A DNA stretch of 64,000 nucleotides from Deltaproteobacteria bacterium (GTDB lineage Bacteria > Desulfobacterota > Syntrophia > Syntrophales > Smithellaceae): positions 1 through 64,000 of the forward strand of contig JAAYDW010000050.1 in assembly GCA_012729055.1 (NCBI GenBank), written 5' to 3'. The notes under the pieces are model-generated. The model saw only the letters and a program-made list of their open reading frames with translations, ran no database searches and was not told the DNA's origin. Shown piece by piece: positions 31,332-40,408 of this stretch. The translations under genes and the position numbers were made by a program. Within the stretch, counting starts at the first letter, position 1. Every line of letters starts with the position of its first letter.

Positions 31332-32360
31332 TTACCGGGGAAATCTTTTCCGGAGTTCCGGGATCAGCTCATCGCGGATGGCGGGCGCATCGGCATACTT
31401 CTTCGTGTAGGCGCTGGAAAAGCGCAAAAGACAGGTCGGCGTCTGATCAATGTCATACTGCTTGAGAAGGCCGGACCACCGCTTAAAGACCGGCTTGGGA
31501 TCGATGATTTTCAGGGCGACGTTTTTCGATCGGAGCACGGCGGCCAGAACATTTTCCTCGTCCACCTTGCCCTGTTCGGCCAGCGCAAAGAGAAGTCTTC
31601 TGGCTTTCAGGGCGTTGGCGCCGCCCGGATCCGCCGCGGCGGCGGCAAGAAAATATTTTGCATAAAGGGCGCTCCCCCGGTGGCCGGGAAAATCGACGAA
31701 AGTGATCCGGACATTGCCCGTCGCGAGCAGTCTGTCCAGTTCAGGCGCCAGATCATTTTCCACGGATTGGCACGGCGCGCAAAAATAATCCGTGCAGATG
31801 ATCAGTTCCCAGGCGCCCCTGCCGTAAGAGGGCACGCCGGGCGCCTCGGCGGCGTATAAAGGTGTGGCTGAACCGGAAAAGGCAAAACTGACAAACAACC
31901 AGCCGGCGATCATCATCGCCAGCAGGGGCATCCGTGGCCGGTCCACCCAGGGGATTTTCGCGTCGCCGAAAAGATAAACGACGCTGTGGTACCATCGGGT
32001 GGTCATGCCGGAGCGTTCATAGTTGACCACATACATCAGCAGGACCAGGACGCCGAACGTCAGGCAGAAAGGGCAGAACACATTTTCGGAAACCTGGAAG
32101 GACACCAGGAAGACTTCCACGCCGATGCCCGCCGCGACCAGCATGCGCAGCAGGTCCGCCTTCCGCACAAGCGCCAGGAGAATGAGAAGCGCCATGTATC
32201 CCACGCCGACATATTTGAGGTCGACGCCGAGCAGGTCGCCCCGGAGGTAGGAGCAGGCCGTGTCGCAGGTGACGTAGTAAACCATGGTGACGATGCCCGC
32301 AACGGCCAGGACAATGGTGAGGGCCAGGCGGTATCCAACGATTTGACGGTAAAGGTTCAT
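31332..32360 (-). CDS. VKOR-like membrane protein fused to a DsbA/thioredoxin domain
   Basis: 342 aa predicted disulfide-forming enzyme. The N-terminal half is a four- to five-helix VKOR domain with loop cysteines C32/C36 and the quinone-side pair CPFC (96-99). After a further TM helix, the periplasmic DsbA-like domain has YFCAPC (C about 194/197) and cis-Pro in DQTPT. Fused VKOR-Trx proteins replace DsbB plus DsbA in many anaerobes. It lies reversed between recB and recD behind a consensus promoter. The loop pair spacing is unusual for VKOR, so the electron path is an inference. Confidence 0.88.
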   Translation of the reverse strand: MNLYRQIVGYRLALTIVLAVAGIVTMVYYVTCDTACSYLRGDLLGVDLKYVGVGYMALLILLALVRKADLLRMLVAAGIGVEVFLVSFQVSENVFCPFCLTFGVLVLLMYVVNYERSGMTTRWYHSVVYLFGDAKIPWVDRPRMPLLAMMIAGWLFVSFAFSGSATPLYAAEAPGVPSYGRGAWELIICTDYFCAPCQSVENDLAPELDRLLATGNVRITFVDFPGHRGSALYAKYFLAAAAADPGGANALKARRLLFALAEQGKVDEENVLAAVLRSKNVALKIIDPKPVFKRWSGLLKQYDIDQTPTCLLRFSSAYTKKYADAPAIRDELIPELRKRFPR

Positions 32361-32386
32361 GTGTGATCCGGATGAAATTTTTGCCG

Positions 32387-32415
32387 ATTATAAAGATTGC
32401 AGCAACCGATGTCAA
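32387..32415 (-). promoter_or_regulatory. Consensus sigma-70 promoter of the VKOR-DsbA gene
   Basis: Minus strand TTGACA, exactly 17 nt, TATAAT: a perfect match in both hexamers, rarely seen in bacterial chromosomes. Predicted leader of about 20 nt. Confidence 0.9.
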
Positions 32416-32464
32416 TACCATGTTGCACCGTGCTGCATCTGCCGGAGAGCATCGCATTATCACC

Positions 32465-32493
32465 TTGACAGAGCCGGCCGCCTGATTCATAGT
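32465..32493 (+). promoter_or_regulatory. Promoter of recD
   Basis: TTGACA, 17 nt, CATAGT. It sits 31 nt before the recD ATG (32524) and shows recD has its own transcription start, separate from recCB. Confidence 0.7.
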
Positions 32494-32523
32494 CGGTGCG
32501 AAATTGTCGGGGGCGCATTCACC

Positions 32524-34398
32524 ATGGCGAACGGGACCGTTCAAAAAATCCACGAGAGTTTTTCTGTTTTCGACCGCCATCTGGGATCGTTTCTGGCGTC
32601 CATCGTTTCCGCGCATTCCGAGGAGGTGCGGCAGGCCGCCCAACTCGCCAGCCGGCAGTTGAGAGAAGGTCATGTCTGCGTGCGTCTTTCCGACTTTGCC
32701 GGTCATGTCCTGCCTGCGGAAGAAGGGGAGGAGCGTCCCGTTCGTCTGCCGGAGCTGAACGCCTGGGTGCAGGCGTTGCGGCAAGCCTCCTGCGTCGGAC
32801 GGCCCGGCGAGTTCAAACCCCTCATCCTGGACGACGCACAGCGCCTCTATTTCCAGCGCTACTGGCGCTACGAGCGCGACGTTGCCGATTTTATCCTCGC
32901 CCGGCGGAGTCATTCTTTCCACGCGAATCTTTGCCCCGCCGTCGTCCGCGAAAAACTGCGTTTGTTTTTTCCCGAGGTCTGCGCCGATCCGTCATTCGGT
33001 CCCGCCCTTGCCGCTGCTTTGGCGCTCTCGGGGAAATTTCTGGTTATCACCGGCAGCCCGGGAACGGGCAAGACAACCGCCATAACAAAAATTCTGGCCT
33101 TTTTGCTGGATCTGGAAAAACGACCGCAACGCATCGCTTTGTGCGCGCCCACCGGAAAGGCCGCCGCCCGCCTGGAGGAAGCCGTTCGAAAGACAGGAGA
33201 AACGCTTCCGTGCGCGGAGGATATCCGCAAGTTCATTCCCCGGGAGGCAATGACGGTGCACCGCCTCCTGGGCGCCATCCGCCATTCGCCGTATTTTTAT
33301 TATGGGAAGGAAAATCCTTTGCCGTACGATCTGGTGGTGGTGGATGAAGCTTCCATGGTGGATCTGCCGCTTGCCGCCAAGCTCATGGATGCCCTGGCGC
33401 CGGATGCACGGCTTTTTTTCCTCGGAGACAAGGATCAGCTGGCTTCCGTCGAGGCAGGGGCCGTTCTGGGAAGCATTTGCTTTTCTGAATCCCTGAACGT
33501 TTATTCCGCTGCGCTCAAAAAGCAACTCGCAGATATCGGCGGCCTCCTGGCGAAAACTTCGGCAAATGCGCCGGCGGCGGCCGGCAGCATTGTCGAGCTG
33601 ACGCGCAACTACCGATTTTCCGAAAACAGCAGCATCGGCGCCCTGAGCCGCTCCATCAGACAGGGGGATGCCGGACGGGTGCTGGCGATTCTGGAGACCG
33701 GCCGGCGGTCGGATGTTCGTTTTACGGAGCTTTCGGCCGCGGACGATCCGGTTTCGGTGTTGTCGCCCGCTGTGCTGGCGTTTTCTCGCGCCGGTCTGGA
33801 GGCCGCGCTGGAGATTCCCGCCCGCGTCGAGGACGTCTTTGCGCGTTTCGAGGCATTTCGTTTGTTGTGCGCCCTGCGGATCGGTCCGTGGGGCTCCCGG
33901 AACCTGAACGCGGCCGTTGAAAGAATCCTGGCCGGAGCCGGGCTGATCGATTTGCGCACCCCTTTTTACGAAGGGCGGCCGGTGATGATTGTGGAAAACG
34001 ACTACCGTCTCCGCTTGTTCAACGGCGACGTCGGAATTGCCTTGAGGGACCCCGAGACTCCCGAAACCATCCGGGTGTTTTTCCGTGATCCGAAAACAGG
34101 ACTGCGCCGGATATCACCGGAAAGACTTCCTCCGCATGAAACTGTCTGGGCGATGACGGTGCACAAGAGCCAGGGGTCGGAATTCGACCGGGTTGCGCTG
34201 GTGCTGGCCGAAAGCGATGCGCCGGTCCTGACCCGGGAACTGCTTTACACGGGCGTGACGCGCGCGCGAACCGGCGTCGAAATCCTCTCGCCGCGGGACG
34301 TGCTGATCCGGACGGTCTTAAGACGGATTTCGCGCGAGTCGGGCCTCGCGGACGCCCTGAGAGACCCGGACAGAAATGGACGAGGAATATTGCAATAA
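32524..34398 (+). CDS. recD: Exodeoxyribonuclease V alpha subunit RecD
   Basis: 624 aa SF1B 5'-3' helicase, the fast motor of RecBCD. Walker A ITGSPGTGKTTAI, VVVDEASMVDLPL, FFLGDKDQLASVEAG, VHKSQGSEFDR and LLYTGVTRARTG. The N-terminal part (about 1-170) fits RecD rather than the longer RecD2, and recB/recC are adjacent. The frame stays open upstream, but ATG 32524 begins the family-like N terminus. Confidence 0.95.
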   Translation: MANGTVQKIHESFSVFDRHLGSFLASIVSAHSEEVRQAAQLASRQLREGHVCVRLSDFAGHVLPAEEGEERPVRLPELNAWVQALRQASCVGRPGEFKPLILDDAQRLYFQRYWRYERDVADFILARRSHSFHANLCPAVVREKLRLFFPEVCADPSFGPALAAALALSGKFLVITGSPGTGKTTAITKILAFLLDLEKRPQRIALCAPTGKAAARLEEAVRKTGETLPCAEDIRKFIPREAMTVHRLLGAIRHSPYFYYGKENPLPYDLVVVDEASMVDLPLAAKLMDALAPDARLFFLGDKDQLASVEAGAVLGSICFSESLNVYSAALKKQLADIGGLLAKTSANAPAAAGSIVELTRNYRFSENSSIGALSRSIRQGDAGRVLAILETGRRSDVRFTELSAADDPVSVLSPAVLAFSRAGLEAALEIPARVEDVFARFEAFRLLCALRIGPWGSRNLNAAVERILAGAGLIDLRTPFYEGRPVMIVENDYRLRLFNGDVGIALRDPETPETIRVFFRDPKTGLRRISPERLPPHETVWAMTVHKSQGSEFDRVALVLAESDAPVLTRELLYTGVTRARTGVEILSPRDVLIRTVLRRISRESGLADALRDPDRNGRGILQ

Positions 34399-34460
34399 AA
34401 TTGGGATTTTGCTTTCGACGGCGGGCGGCGCATTTTTATGGAGCGCATCTTGGATAAATC

Positions 34461-34489
34461 TTGACAATTAAAGGTCAATCCATTAGCCT
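34461..34489 (+). promoter_or_regulatory. Possible promoter of the PTS operon
   Basis: Perfect TTGACA, 17 nt, then a weak -10 TAGCCT. No sigma-54 site was seen in the 167-nt gap. Confidence 0.35.
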
Positions 34490-34565
34490 GCTACATTGTT
34501 TTTGAAGGTCATGGCCGCCGGTTTGCGAAGGCGGTTATGATTCTCGCTTTTTCAAGGGGGCGACA

Positions 34566-34976
34566 ATGATCGGTGTGCTGATAACCACCCACGGAAACCT
34601 GGGAAACGAACTCATTCATGCGGCGGAGTCCATCAAGGGCAAGTTAAAAGATGTCATGCATGTTTGTGTTGAACAGACCAAGGGCGTTGAGGACTTGAAA
34701 AAGGAAATCCAAAACGCCATCAAGAAGCTGGACAAGGGCAAAGGGGTCCTGATTCTGACGGATCTCTTCGGCGGCACGCCTTCCAACATATCTCTGTCGT
34801 TCATGAAAGAGGGAAAAGTCGAGGTGGTGACCGGCGTCAACCTGCCGATGCTGCTGAAACTGTCCGATGTCAAGGAAGACACCACGCTTAACGAGTTCGC
34901 CAGTTTTATCAAGGACTACGGAAAAAAGAATATTTCACTGGCCAGTGAAATATTGAGCAAAAAGGCAGTCGGGTGA
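34566..34976 (+). CDS. PTS mannose-family EIIA component
   Basis: 136 aa cytoplasmic phosphocarrier. Phosphorylated residue H9 in LITTHGNLG, and LTDLFGGTPSN is the other family signature. It normally accepts phosphate from HPr and passes it to EIIB. First of three genes, 4 nt before EIIB. EI, HPr and HPr kinase are not in the window. Confidence 0.94.
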   Translation: MIGVLITTHGNLGNELIHAAESIKGKLKDVMHVCVEQTKGVEDLKKEIQNAIKKLDKGKGVLILTDLFGGTPSNISLSFMKEGKVEVVTGVNLPMLLKLSDVKEDTTLNEFASFIKDYGKKNISLASEILSKKAVG

Positions 34977-34980
34977 GCAA

Positions 34981-35505
34981 TTGGCGGAATATTACGACAT
35001 CGCTCTGGTGCGGGTGGACAACCGGCTCGTCCACGGACAGATTCTGGAAGCCTGGGTTCCGTTCGTCAAAGCGAAGTGCATTCTGGTCGTCGACAACAAT
35101 TCCGCGAGCGATTTCTTTTGTGAAACGGTCATCCGCATGGCCGTTCCCAGCGACATCGAAGTCAACATCTGTTCGGTGGAGGATTTTGCCGCAAGTTACG
35201 TCTACGCCCAGGGGCAGGGAAAAAAGACCATCGTTTTATTCAGCAACATTGCCGACGCCCTGAAAGCGCATGAGGCGGGCTTTCATTTTGAAAAACTCAA
35301 TATCGGAAACATTCACAACGAGGAATACAAGGTCTGCTGCGCGCCGTCCGTGTTTTTGTGCGAAGCGGACGTTCGGAATGTCTTTCGCCTGCTCGAAGAA
35401 AAGGGCGTTGCCGTCGAACTGAAGCGGGTGCCCAGGGAAAGAGCCGTCAATATTCGGGACGTCCTCAGGGAATCCTGCGACATCGAGCCGTCCGTTGTCC
35501 GGTGA
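34981..35505 (+). CDS. PTS mannose-family EIIB component
   Basis: 174 aa. The phosphorylation site is H18 in VRVDNRLVHGQI. The start is TTG at 34981 (reading MAEYYDIALV), close behind GGGTGA; no ATG fits the conserved N terminus. It lies 4 nt after EIIA and 4 nt before EIIC. Confidence 0.93.
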   Translation: MAEYYDIALVRVDNRLVHGQILEAWVPFVKAKCILVVDNNSASDFFCETVIRMAVPSDIEVNICSVEDFAASYVYAQGQGKKTIVLFSNIADALKAHEAGFHFEKLNIGNIHNEEYKVCCAPSVFLCEADVRNVFRLLEEKGVAVELKRVPRERAVNIRDVLRESCDIEPSVVR

Positions 35506-35509
35506 CGTT

Positions 35510-36208
35510 ATGCTGATCGTTCAAATCCCCCTTATCGCTTTGATCGGGAGCCTCCTGGCTCTGGACCGGATCCTGATTCAAACCATGGTGTCGAGGCCGA
35601 TCGTTGTGGCGCCGGTTGTCGGACTGGCGCTGGGAAATCCCTACGCCGGACTGCTCGTCGGCGCGATTCTGGAACTCTTCTGGATCGACCGTCTTCCCAT
35701 CGGCATTTACATTCCCCCCAACGATTCCCTGGCCGCCGCCGCCGCAACGTCGGCCGCCGTTTGGACGGGGAGCGGTCCGGACGGTGTTACGCCGGAGATC
35801 ATCGCTCTGTCCATTCTCCTGGCCGTTCCGCTGGGGGTGATCGCCCGGGTCATCGAGGTCCGAATTGTGACGGCCAACAACCGGCTTTCCGATCAGGCCC
35901 TGGAAGACGCCAAAAGACTCGATTGGCGGGCCGTCGAACGTAAAACGTATTCCGGGCTGGCCCGGGTCTTTATTTTTTATGTGGTTTTTCTCTTGGCCGC
36001 GCAGACGGTGCTCATCCCCTTGTTGGTTTGGATGTTTCCGAAGCTGCCGGCTCCGGTCGTGAGCGCATTGACGATGGTTTATTATTTCCTGCCGGTTCTG
36101 GGAATCGCGGTGGCGCTGGGCACGCTCAAAATGCGCGGGGCGGTCCCCGTGTTTTGCGCGATATTTCTGGCGGCAGCCGCAGCGATGGAATTTTTTCATG
36201 TCTTCTGA
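35510..36208 (+). CDS. PTS mannose-family EIIC membrane component
   Basis: 232 aa with about six to eight TM helices, including LALGNPYAGLLVGAILELFW and IPPNDSLAAAAATSAAV, typical EIIC (Man) signatures. ATG 35510 follows GGTGA. The partner EIID gene, needed for sugar transport in this family, is absent here: the next gene is rimI, overlapping by 11 nt. It may pair with a distant IID or serve a non-transport role. Confidence 0.88.
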   Translation: MLIVQIPLIALIGSLLALDRILIQTMVSRPIVVAPVVGLALGNPYAGLLVGAILELFWIDRLPIGIYIPPNDSLAAAAATSAAVWTGSGPDGVTPEIIALSILLAVPLGVIARVIEVRIVTANNRLSDQALEDAKRLDWRAVERKTYSGLARVFIFYVVFLLAAQTVLIPLLVWMFPKLPAPVVSALTMVYYFLPVLGIAVALGTLKMRGAVPVFCAIFLAAAAAMEFFHVF

Positions 36209-36671
36209 GCAGACCGCCCATAAAGTCAGCGTCGATCTGATGCAAAGAACGGATCTGCCGGAGATCCTGGCGATCGAGCGCGTTTCTTTTCCGTCGCCCT
36301 GGACGGAAGGGATGTTTCTGGATGAACTTCGCATCCCGCAGGCACAAAAGTGGGTCGTCAAAATTCAGATTGACGGGAAATCTCTGATCGGCGCCTATAT
36401 CGTTTTTTGGCTGGTGGCCGATGAGGCGCACCTCCATAATCTGGCGGTCCGTAAGGAATTCCGCCGGCACGGACTGGCCTACAACCTGCTGCAGTTAATG
36501 AAGCAGACGGCGGCGCAAATGGGCATTGCCAAACGGACGCTGGAAGTGCGCGCGTCAAACCAGCCGGCGATCGGGCTTTACCGGAAGTGCGGATTTGTGA
36601 TAAAAGGCCGGCGTCCGAAATATTACACCGACACGAACGAGGACGCCCTGATCATGTGGGCGGACGGATAG
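36198..36671 (+). CDS. rimI: Ribosomal protein S18 alanine N-acetyltransferase RimI
   Basis: 157 aa GNAT enzyme that acetylates the N terminus of ribosomal protein S18. Acetyl-CoA loop: HNLAVRKEFRRHGLAYNLL. Also EVRASNQPAIGLYRKCGF and IKGRRPKYYTDTNEDALIM at the C terminus, as in RimI. Start ATG 36198 lies inside the EIIC tail. Confidence 0.93.
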   Translation: MSSEQTAHKVSVDLMQRTDLPEILAIERVSFPSPWTEGMFLDELRIPQAQKWVVKIQIDGKSLIGAYIVFWLVADEAHLHNLAVRKEFRRHGLAYNLLQLMKQTAAQMGIAKRTLEVRASNQPAIGLYRKCGFVIKGRRPKYYTDTNEDALIMWADG

Positions 36672-36682
36672 CGGGAAAAGCA

Positions 36683-37498
36683 ATGGCCGGAAACATTTAC
36701 ATTGGGGAAGTCTTCCGAAACGACGAAATCCGGCGGGATTTCTTTCTCATGAAAATCAGGCTGCCTGTGCAGTTTGACCGGCCGCGGCCCGGGCAGTTCG
36801 TGATGGCGCGCATTGCGGGATTGCAGGATCCTTTTTTGTCGCGGCCGTTCAGCATTTACGCCTACGGGAGGGGCCGGGGTGGCTGCGCCATCGAGTTGCT
36901 CTACCGCGTGGCGGGGAAGGGAACACGGATTCTCGCAGGGCTGATCCGGGGATCGCAGGTGGAAATCTCCGGACCGCTGGGCACGGGGTACACGGTCGAT
37001 CCGACAAAAAAGAATATTGTACTCATCGCCGGCGGCATCGGCATTGCGCCTTTGTCGCTTCTGGCGAGAGAACTGCGTCGGACGAACTCCCGCGCCGCGG
37101 ACGCCGTGACCGTTTACCTCGGCGCCCGGACCGGAGAGGCGCTGGTCGGTCTCGAAGAACTGAAAGCCTCCTGCGGCAACGTCATTTTCTGTACGGATGA
37201 CGGGACGCTCGGCGAAAAAACGCTGGTGACGAAAGCTTTCCGGCGGGATCTGAAAAAGTACGATCCCGCGGACACGGCGCTTTACGCCTGCGGACCGAAG
37301 CCCATGATCCGCTCATTGGCCGGCCTGCTCAAGGACGAATACGTTTGCCAGGTGTCGCTGGAAGAACGCATGGCCTGCGGCGTCGGCGCCTGCGCGGGCT
37401 GCGTCGTTGCGGTGAAGGATGCCGCGGGGAACAAAGCCTACCGGCGGGTTTGCGCGGACGGGCCGGTGTTCAATTTGAAGGACATTCTCTGGGAATAA
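36683..37498 (+). CDS. pyrK: Dihydroorotate dehydrogenase electron-transfer subunit PyrK
   Basis: 271 aa FAD/[2Fe-2S] protein that passes electrons from PyrD (class 1B) to NAD+. FAD-binding SRPFSIYAYG, nucleotide-binding LIAGGIGIAPL and YACGPKPMI. Iron-sulfur ligands are in MACGVGACAGC and RRVCADGPVF. Start ATG 36683 (MAGNIYIGEV) after GGGAAAAGC. Partner pyrD follows 85 nt later. Confidence 0.95.
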   Translation: MAGNIYIGEVFRNDEIRRDFFLMKIRLPVQFDRPRPGQFVMARIAGLQDPFLSRPFSIYAYGRGRGGCAIELLYRVAGKGTRILAGLIRGSQVEISGPLGTGYTVDPTKKNIVLIAGGIGIAPLSLLARELRRTNSRAADAVTVYLGARTGEALVGLEELKASCGNVIFCTDDGTLGEKTLVTKAFRRDLKKYDPADTALYACGPKPMIRSLAGLLKDEYVCQVSLEERMACGVGACAGCVVAVKDAAGNKAYRRVCADGPVFNLKDILWE

Positions 37499-37583
37499 AA
37501 AGAGGCGGCCTGCTCCACAGGGGAGCGCGGACAGCCGGGCCTTGATTCCCGCGGTAGCGGAACTCCGGTGGAGGTGTTTTCCG

Positions 37584-38516
37584 TTGAAAAAAAAGAGCAA
37601 GACAGATCCGGCGCTGTCCGTGGACATCGCCGGGCTGAAAATGAAAAATCCGGTGATGACGGCGTCCGGCACTTTCGGCTACGGCGAGGAATATGCCGAT
37701 TACGTGGATTTAAACCGGCTGGGCGGCATTGTGGTGAAGGGCCTGTCCCTTAAGCCCCGCCTGGGCAATCCGCCGCCGCGCATCATGGAGACGGCGGGCG
37801 GCATGCTCAACGCCGTCGGCCTGCAAAACATCGGCGTGGAGGCGTTTATCGCCGAGAAGCTGCCTTTTCTACGCCGGTACGACGTGGCCGTGATCGCCAA
37901 CATCTACGGCGAAAGTTACGCGGAGTATGCCGGGGTTGCCAAACAACTTGCTTCCGCGCCGGGCGTACACGCGCTGGAAGTGAATGTGTCCTGTCCGAAT
38001 GTGAAACAGGGCGGTTTAAGCTTCGGCGCCGATCCGAAGGCTGCGGCGGAAGTCACCCGCCGGGTGAAAGCGGAAACGGATCTGCCCGTCATTGTCAAAC
38101 TAACCCCCAACGTAACCGACATTACGGTGATCGCCCGGGCCGTGGAACAGGCGGGAGCGGATGCCGTCTCGCTCATCAATACGCTGACCGGCCTGGCTAT
38201 CGACCTGCGTACGCGAAAACCGCATCTGAAAAACGTCACCGGCGGCCTGTCGGGACCGGCTGTGAAACCGGTTGCGCTTCGGATGGTCTGGCAGGTGGCG
38301 CAAAGCGTTTCGATTCCGGTTGTCGGCATGGGGGGTATTCTTTCGGCCCGGGACGCGCTGGAATTCATGGTGGCGGGAGCGAATGCCGTGGAAGTCGGCA
38401 CGGCCAATTTCATCAATCCGCTGGCCACCATGGAAATCGTTGTGGGAATGCAGCAGTATCTCAAACAGAACAGATTGAAGAATATCGCGGAAATTGTCGG
38501 AACGCTGCAAGTTTAA
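37584..38516 (+). CDS. pyrD: Dihydroorotate dehydrogenase, catalytic subunit class 1B
   Basis: 310 aa FMN enzyme of pyrimidine synthesis. Substrate loop VNVSCPNVKQGG with the class-1 active-site Cys, FMN-binding PVVGMGGILSARDALEF and VGTANFINP. A TTG at 37584 is chosen because GGAGGT lies 8 nt upstream and the length fits; an upstream TTG (37542) has no such site. Works with PyrK just upstream. Confidence 0.95.
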   Translation: MKKKSKTDPALSVDIAGLKMKNPVMTASGTFGYGEEYADYVDLNRLGGIVVKGLSLKPRLGNPPPRIMETAGGMLNAVGLQNIGVEAFIAEKLPFLRRYDVAVIANIYGESYAEYAGVAKQLASAPGVHALEVNVSCPNVKQGGLSFGADPKAAAEVTRRVKAETDLPVIVKLTPNVTDITVIARAVEQAGADAVSLINTLTGLAIDLRTRKPHLKNVTGGLSGPAVKPVALRMVWQVAQSVSIPVVGMGGILSARDALEFMVAGANAVEVGTANFINPLATMEIVVGMQQYLKQNRLKNIAEIVGTLQV

Positions 38517-38545
38517 GAAGCGGCGCTTTCCAAAGGAAACAGGGC

Positions 38546-39232
38546 ATGCGCAGGGGAAGTGAAGAAATCGTTCAGGGAATATATCTGATCGGCGGGCCGA
38601 ATGTCACACAGGCGGACGATGCGGCCGTTTATCTGATCGATTTTGGAGGTGAGTTGGTGTTGATTGACGCGGGCGCCGGCGGCAGTTCGCCGCAACTGGT
38701 CCGCAATATCGAAATGCTGGGGCTGGACCCGCACGCCCTGTCGCACGTGATTCTGACGCACTGCCACATCGACCATATCGGCTCCGCGCCGTTTTTCCGC
38801 GAAAAATACGGCGCGAAACTGGTTATTCACGAAATGGACGCAAAAGCACTGGAAACAGGAGACTCCGTCAGGACCGCGGCCGACTGGTACGGCGCAACGT
38901 TTCCGCCGACGAAAATCGACCGGAAGTTGGCAGGCGCTAAGGAAACATTGCTCTTCGGCAATGACGCACTCCACTGCCTGCACACGCCCGGCCATACGCC
39001 CGGCTCCATAAGCGTGTATCTGGACCGGGACGGCAGGCGGGTGCTCTTCGGCCAGGACATTCACGGCCCTTTCAACCGGGCCTTCGGTTCCGATCTTTCC
39101 GCCTGGAGAAAATCCATGCAGGCGCTTCTCGCTCTGGACGCCGACATCCTTTGCGAAGGCCACTTCGGCGTGTATCAGCCCCAAAGCCGCGTCCGGGCCT
39201 ACATCGAACGCTATCTCGAAGAGTACGCGTGA
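38546..39232 (+). CDS. Metallo-beta-lactamase-fold hydrolase
   Basis: 228 aa. Metal motif THCHIDHIG (HxHxDH), then HTPGHTPGS, GQDIHGPF and CEGHFGVY with the later metal ligands. Glyoxalase-II-like or lactonase-like; substrate unknown. Start ATG 38546 after AAAGGAAACAGGG, 29 nt from pyrD. Confidence 0.9.
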   Translation: MRRGSEEIVQGIYLIGGPNVTQADDAAVYLIDFGGELVLIDAGAGGSSPQLVRNIEMLGLDPHALSHVILTHCHIDHIGSAPFFREKYGAKLVIHEMDAKALETGDSVRTAADWYGATFPPTKIDRKLAGAKETLLFGNDALHCLHTPGHTPGSISVYLDRDGRRVLFGQDIHGPFNRAFGSDLSAWRKSMQALLALDADILCEGHFGVYQPQSRVRAYIERYLEEYA

Positions 39233-39268
39233 GTCCCGATCGGATGCCGCTCACGACAGAAAAGATCA

Positions 39269-40408
39269 TCAGATGAGCGCCAGGCTGTCCGCGACCGCCA
39301 GGCCGGACAGCGTCGGACTGAGCCGGCCGTCCCGAATTTCCACGAGGCCGTTTTCCACCAGTTGCCCCAGAGTTTGCTTCTTTGCCGTGAGCAGATCCAC
39401 GCCATACAACGCCTGATATTGTTCCAGGTCGATGCCGTCTTGGGTGCGCAGGCCCAGAAAAAGAGCTTCCAGGGCCAGTTGTTCTGCCGAAAGCTCCTCG
39501 GATTGCCGGACCGGTGTTTTGCCCTCGAAGAGGTTTTGAATATAGGCGGCGACGTCCGCCGTGTTCCACCAGCGCCGCCCAGCGCAAAACGAATGAGCGG
39601 AAGGACCGAGCCCCAGGTAGGGAATATGCCGCCAGTATTTCATGTTGTGGCGGGACCGGAAAGAATTCCCGCGGGCGAAGTTGGACACTTCGTAATGCCG
39701 GTAGCCGGCTTCGGCGAGCCTGTGCGAGGTCGCGAAAAAGAAATCCAGCGCCTCGCTTTCCGCGGGCAGGCTGAGGCCTTCCGACCGGTAGCGGCCAAAG
39801 AGGGGCGTTTGCGCCTCCACCGAAAGCTGATAGCAGGAAAGGTGCTCCGGAACAAACGACAGGGCTCTTTCCAGGGTTTCGGTCCACAGGCGAATATCCT
39901 GGCCGGAAATACCGTAGATTAAATCGAGGCCGATATTGTAAAAGCCGGCCGCGCGCGCCGCATCGATTGCGCAAACCGCTTCCCGGGCCGAATGCCTGCG
40001 TCCAAGAAACTTCAAAATGCCGTCGTCAAAGGATTGTACGCCGATGTTCAGGCGGTTCACTCCCCAGGCGCGCAAATTCCGCAAATACTCCGGTGAAACA
40101 TTGCCGGGATTGAGTTCCATCGTGACTTCCGCCTGACGGTCGATGACAAACGCGGAATTAACGGCATTCATTATTTCCTGTATTTGTCCGCCCAAGAGCA
40201 GAGAAGGGGTTCCGCCGCCGAGATAGATTGTGTCAAAGCCCTGGCCGGGAAGGGATGACGATTTCCAGAAAGCCATCTCCCGCAGGAGGGCCTTGATAAA
40301 TTCAGGAATCAGATTCGGAGCGGCAATGGAGTAAAAGCTGCAATACGCGCATTTACTCAAACAGAAGGGAATGTGAATGTAAAGACCGGCCTGTTCATTC
40401 TTAATCAT
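39269..40408 (-). CDS. hemW: Heme chaperone HemW (radical SAM)
   Basis: 379 aa. The radical SAM site is CLSKCAYC (CxxxCxxC) at the N terminus, with GGGTPSLL and the C-terminal [19 protein letters not shown] block characteristic of HemW, not HemN (which has a longer N-terminal extension). Acts as a heme-binding chaperone. ATG overlaps the lepA stop by 8 nt. Confidence 0.95.
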   Translation of the reverse strand: MIKNEQAGLYIHIPFCLSKCAYCSFYSIAAPNLIPEFIKALLREMAFWKSSSLPGQGFDTIYLGGGTPSLLLGGQIQEIMNAVNSAFVIDRQAEVTMELNPGNVSPEYLRNLRAWGVNRLNIGVQSFDDGILKFLGRRHSAREAVCAIDAARAAGFYNIGLDLIYGISGQDIRLWTETLERALSFVPEHLSCYQLSVEAQTPLFGRYRSEGLSLPAESEALDFFFATSHRLAEAGYRHYEVSNFARGNSFRSRHNMKYWRHIPYLGLGPSAHSFCAGRRWWNTADVAAYIQNLFEGKTPVRQSEELSAEQLALEALFLGLRTQDGIDLEQYQALYGVDLLTAKKQTLGQLVENGLVEIRDGRLSPTLSGLAVADSLALI

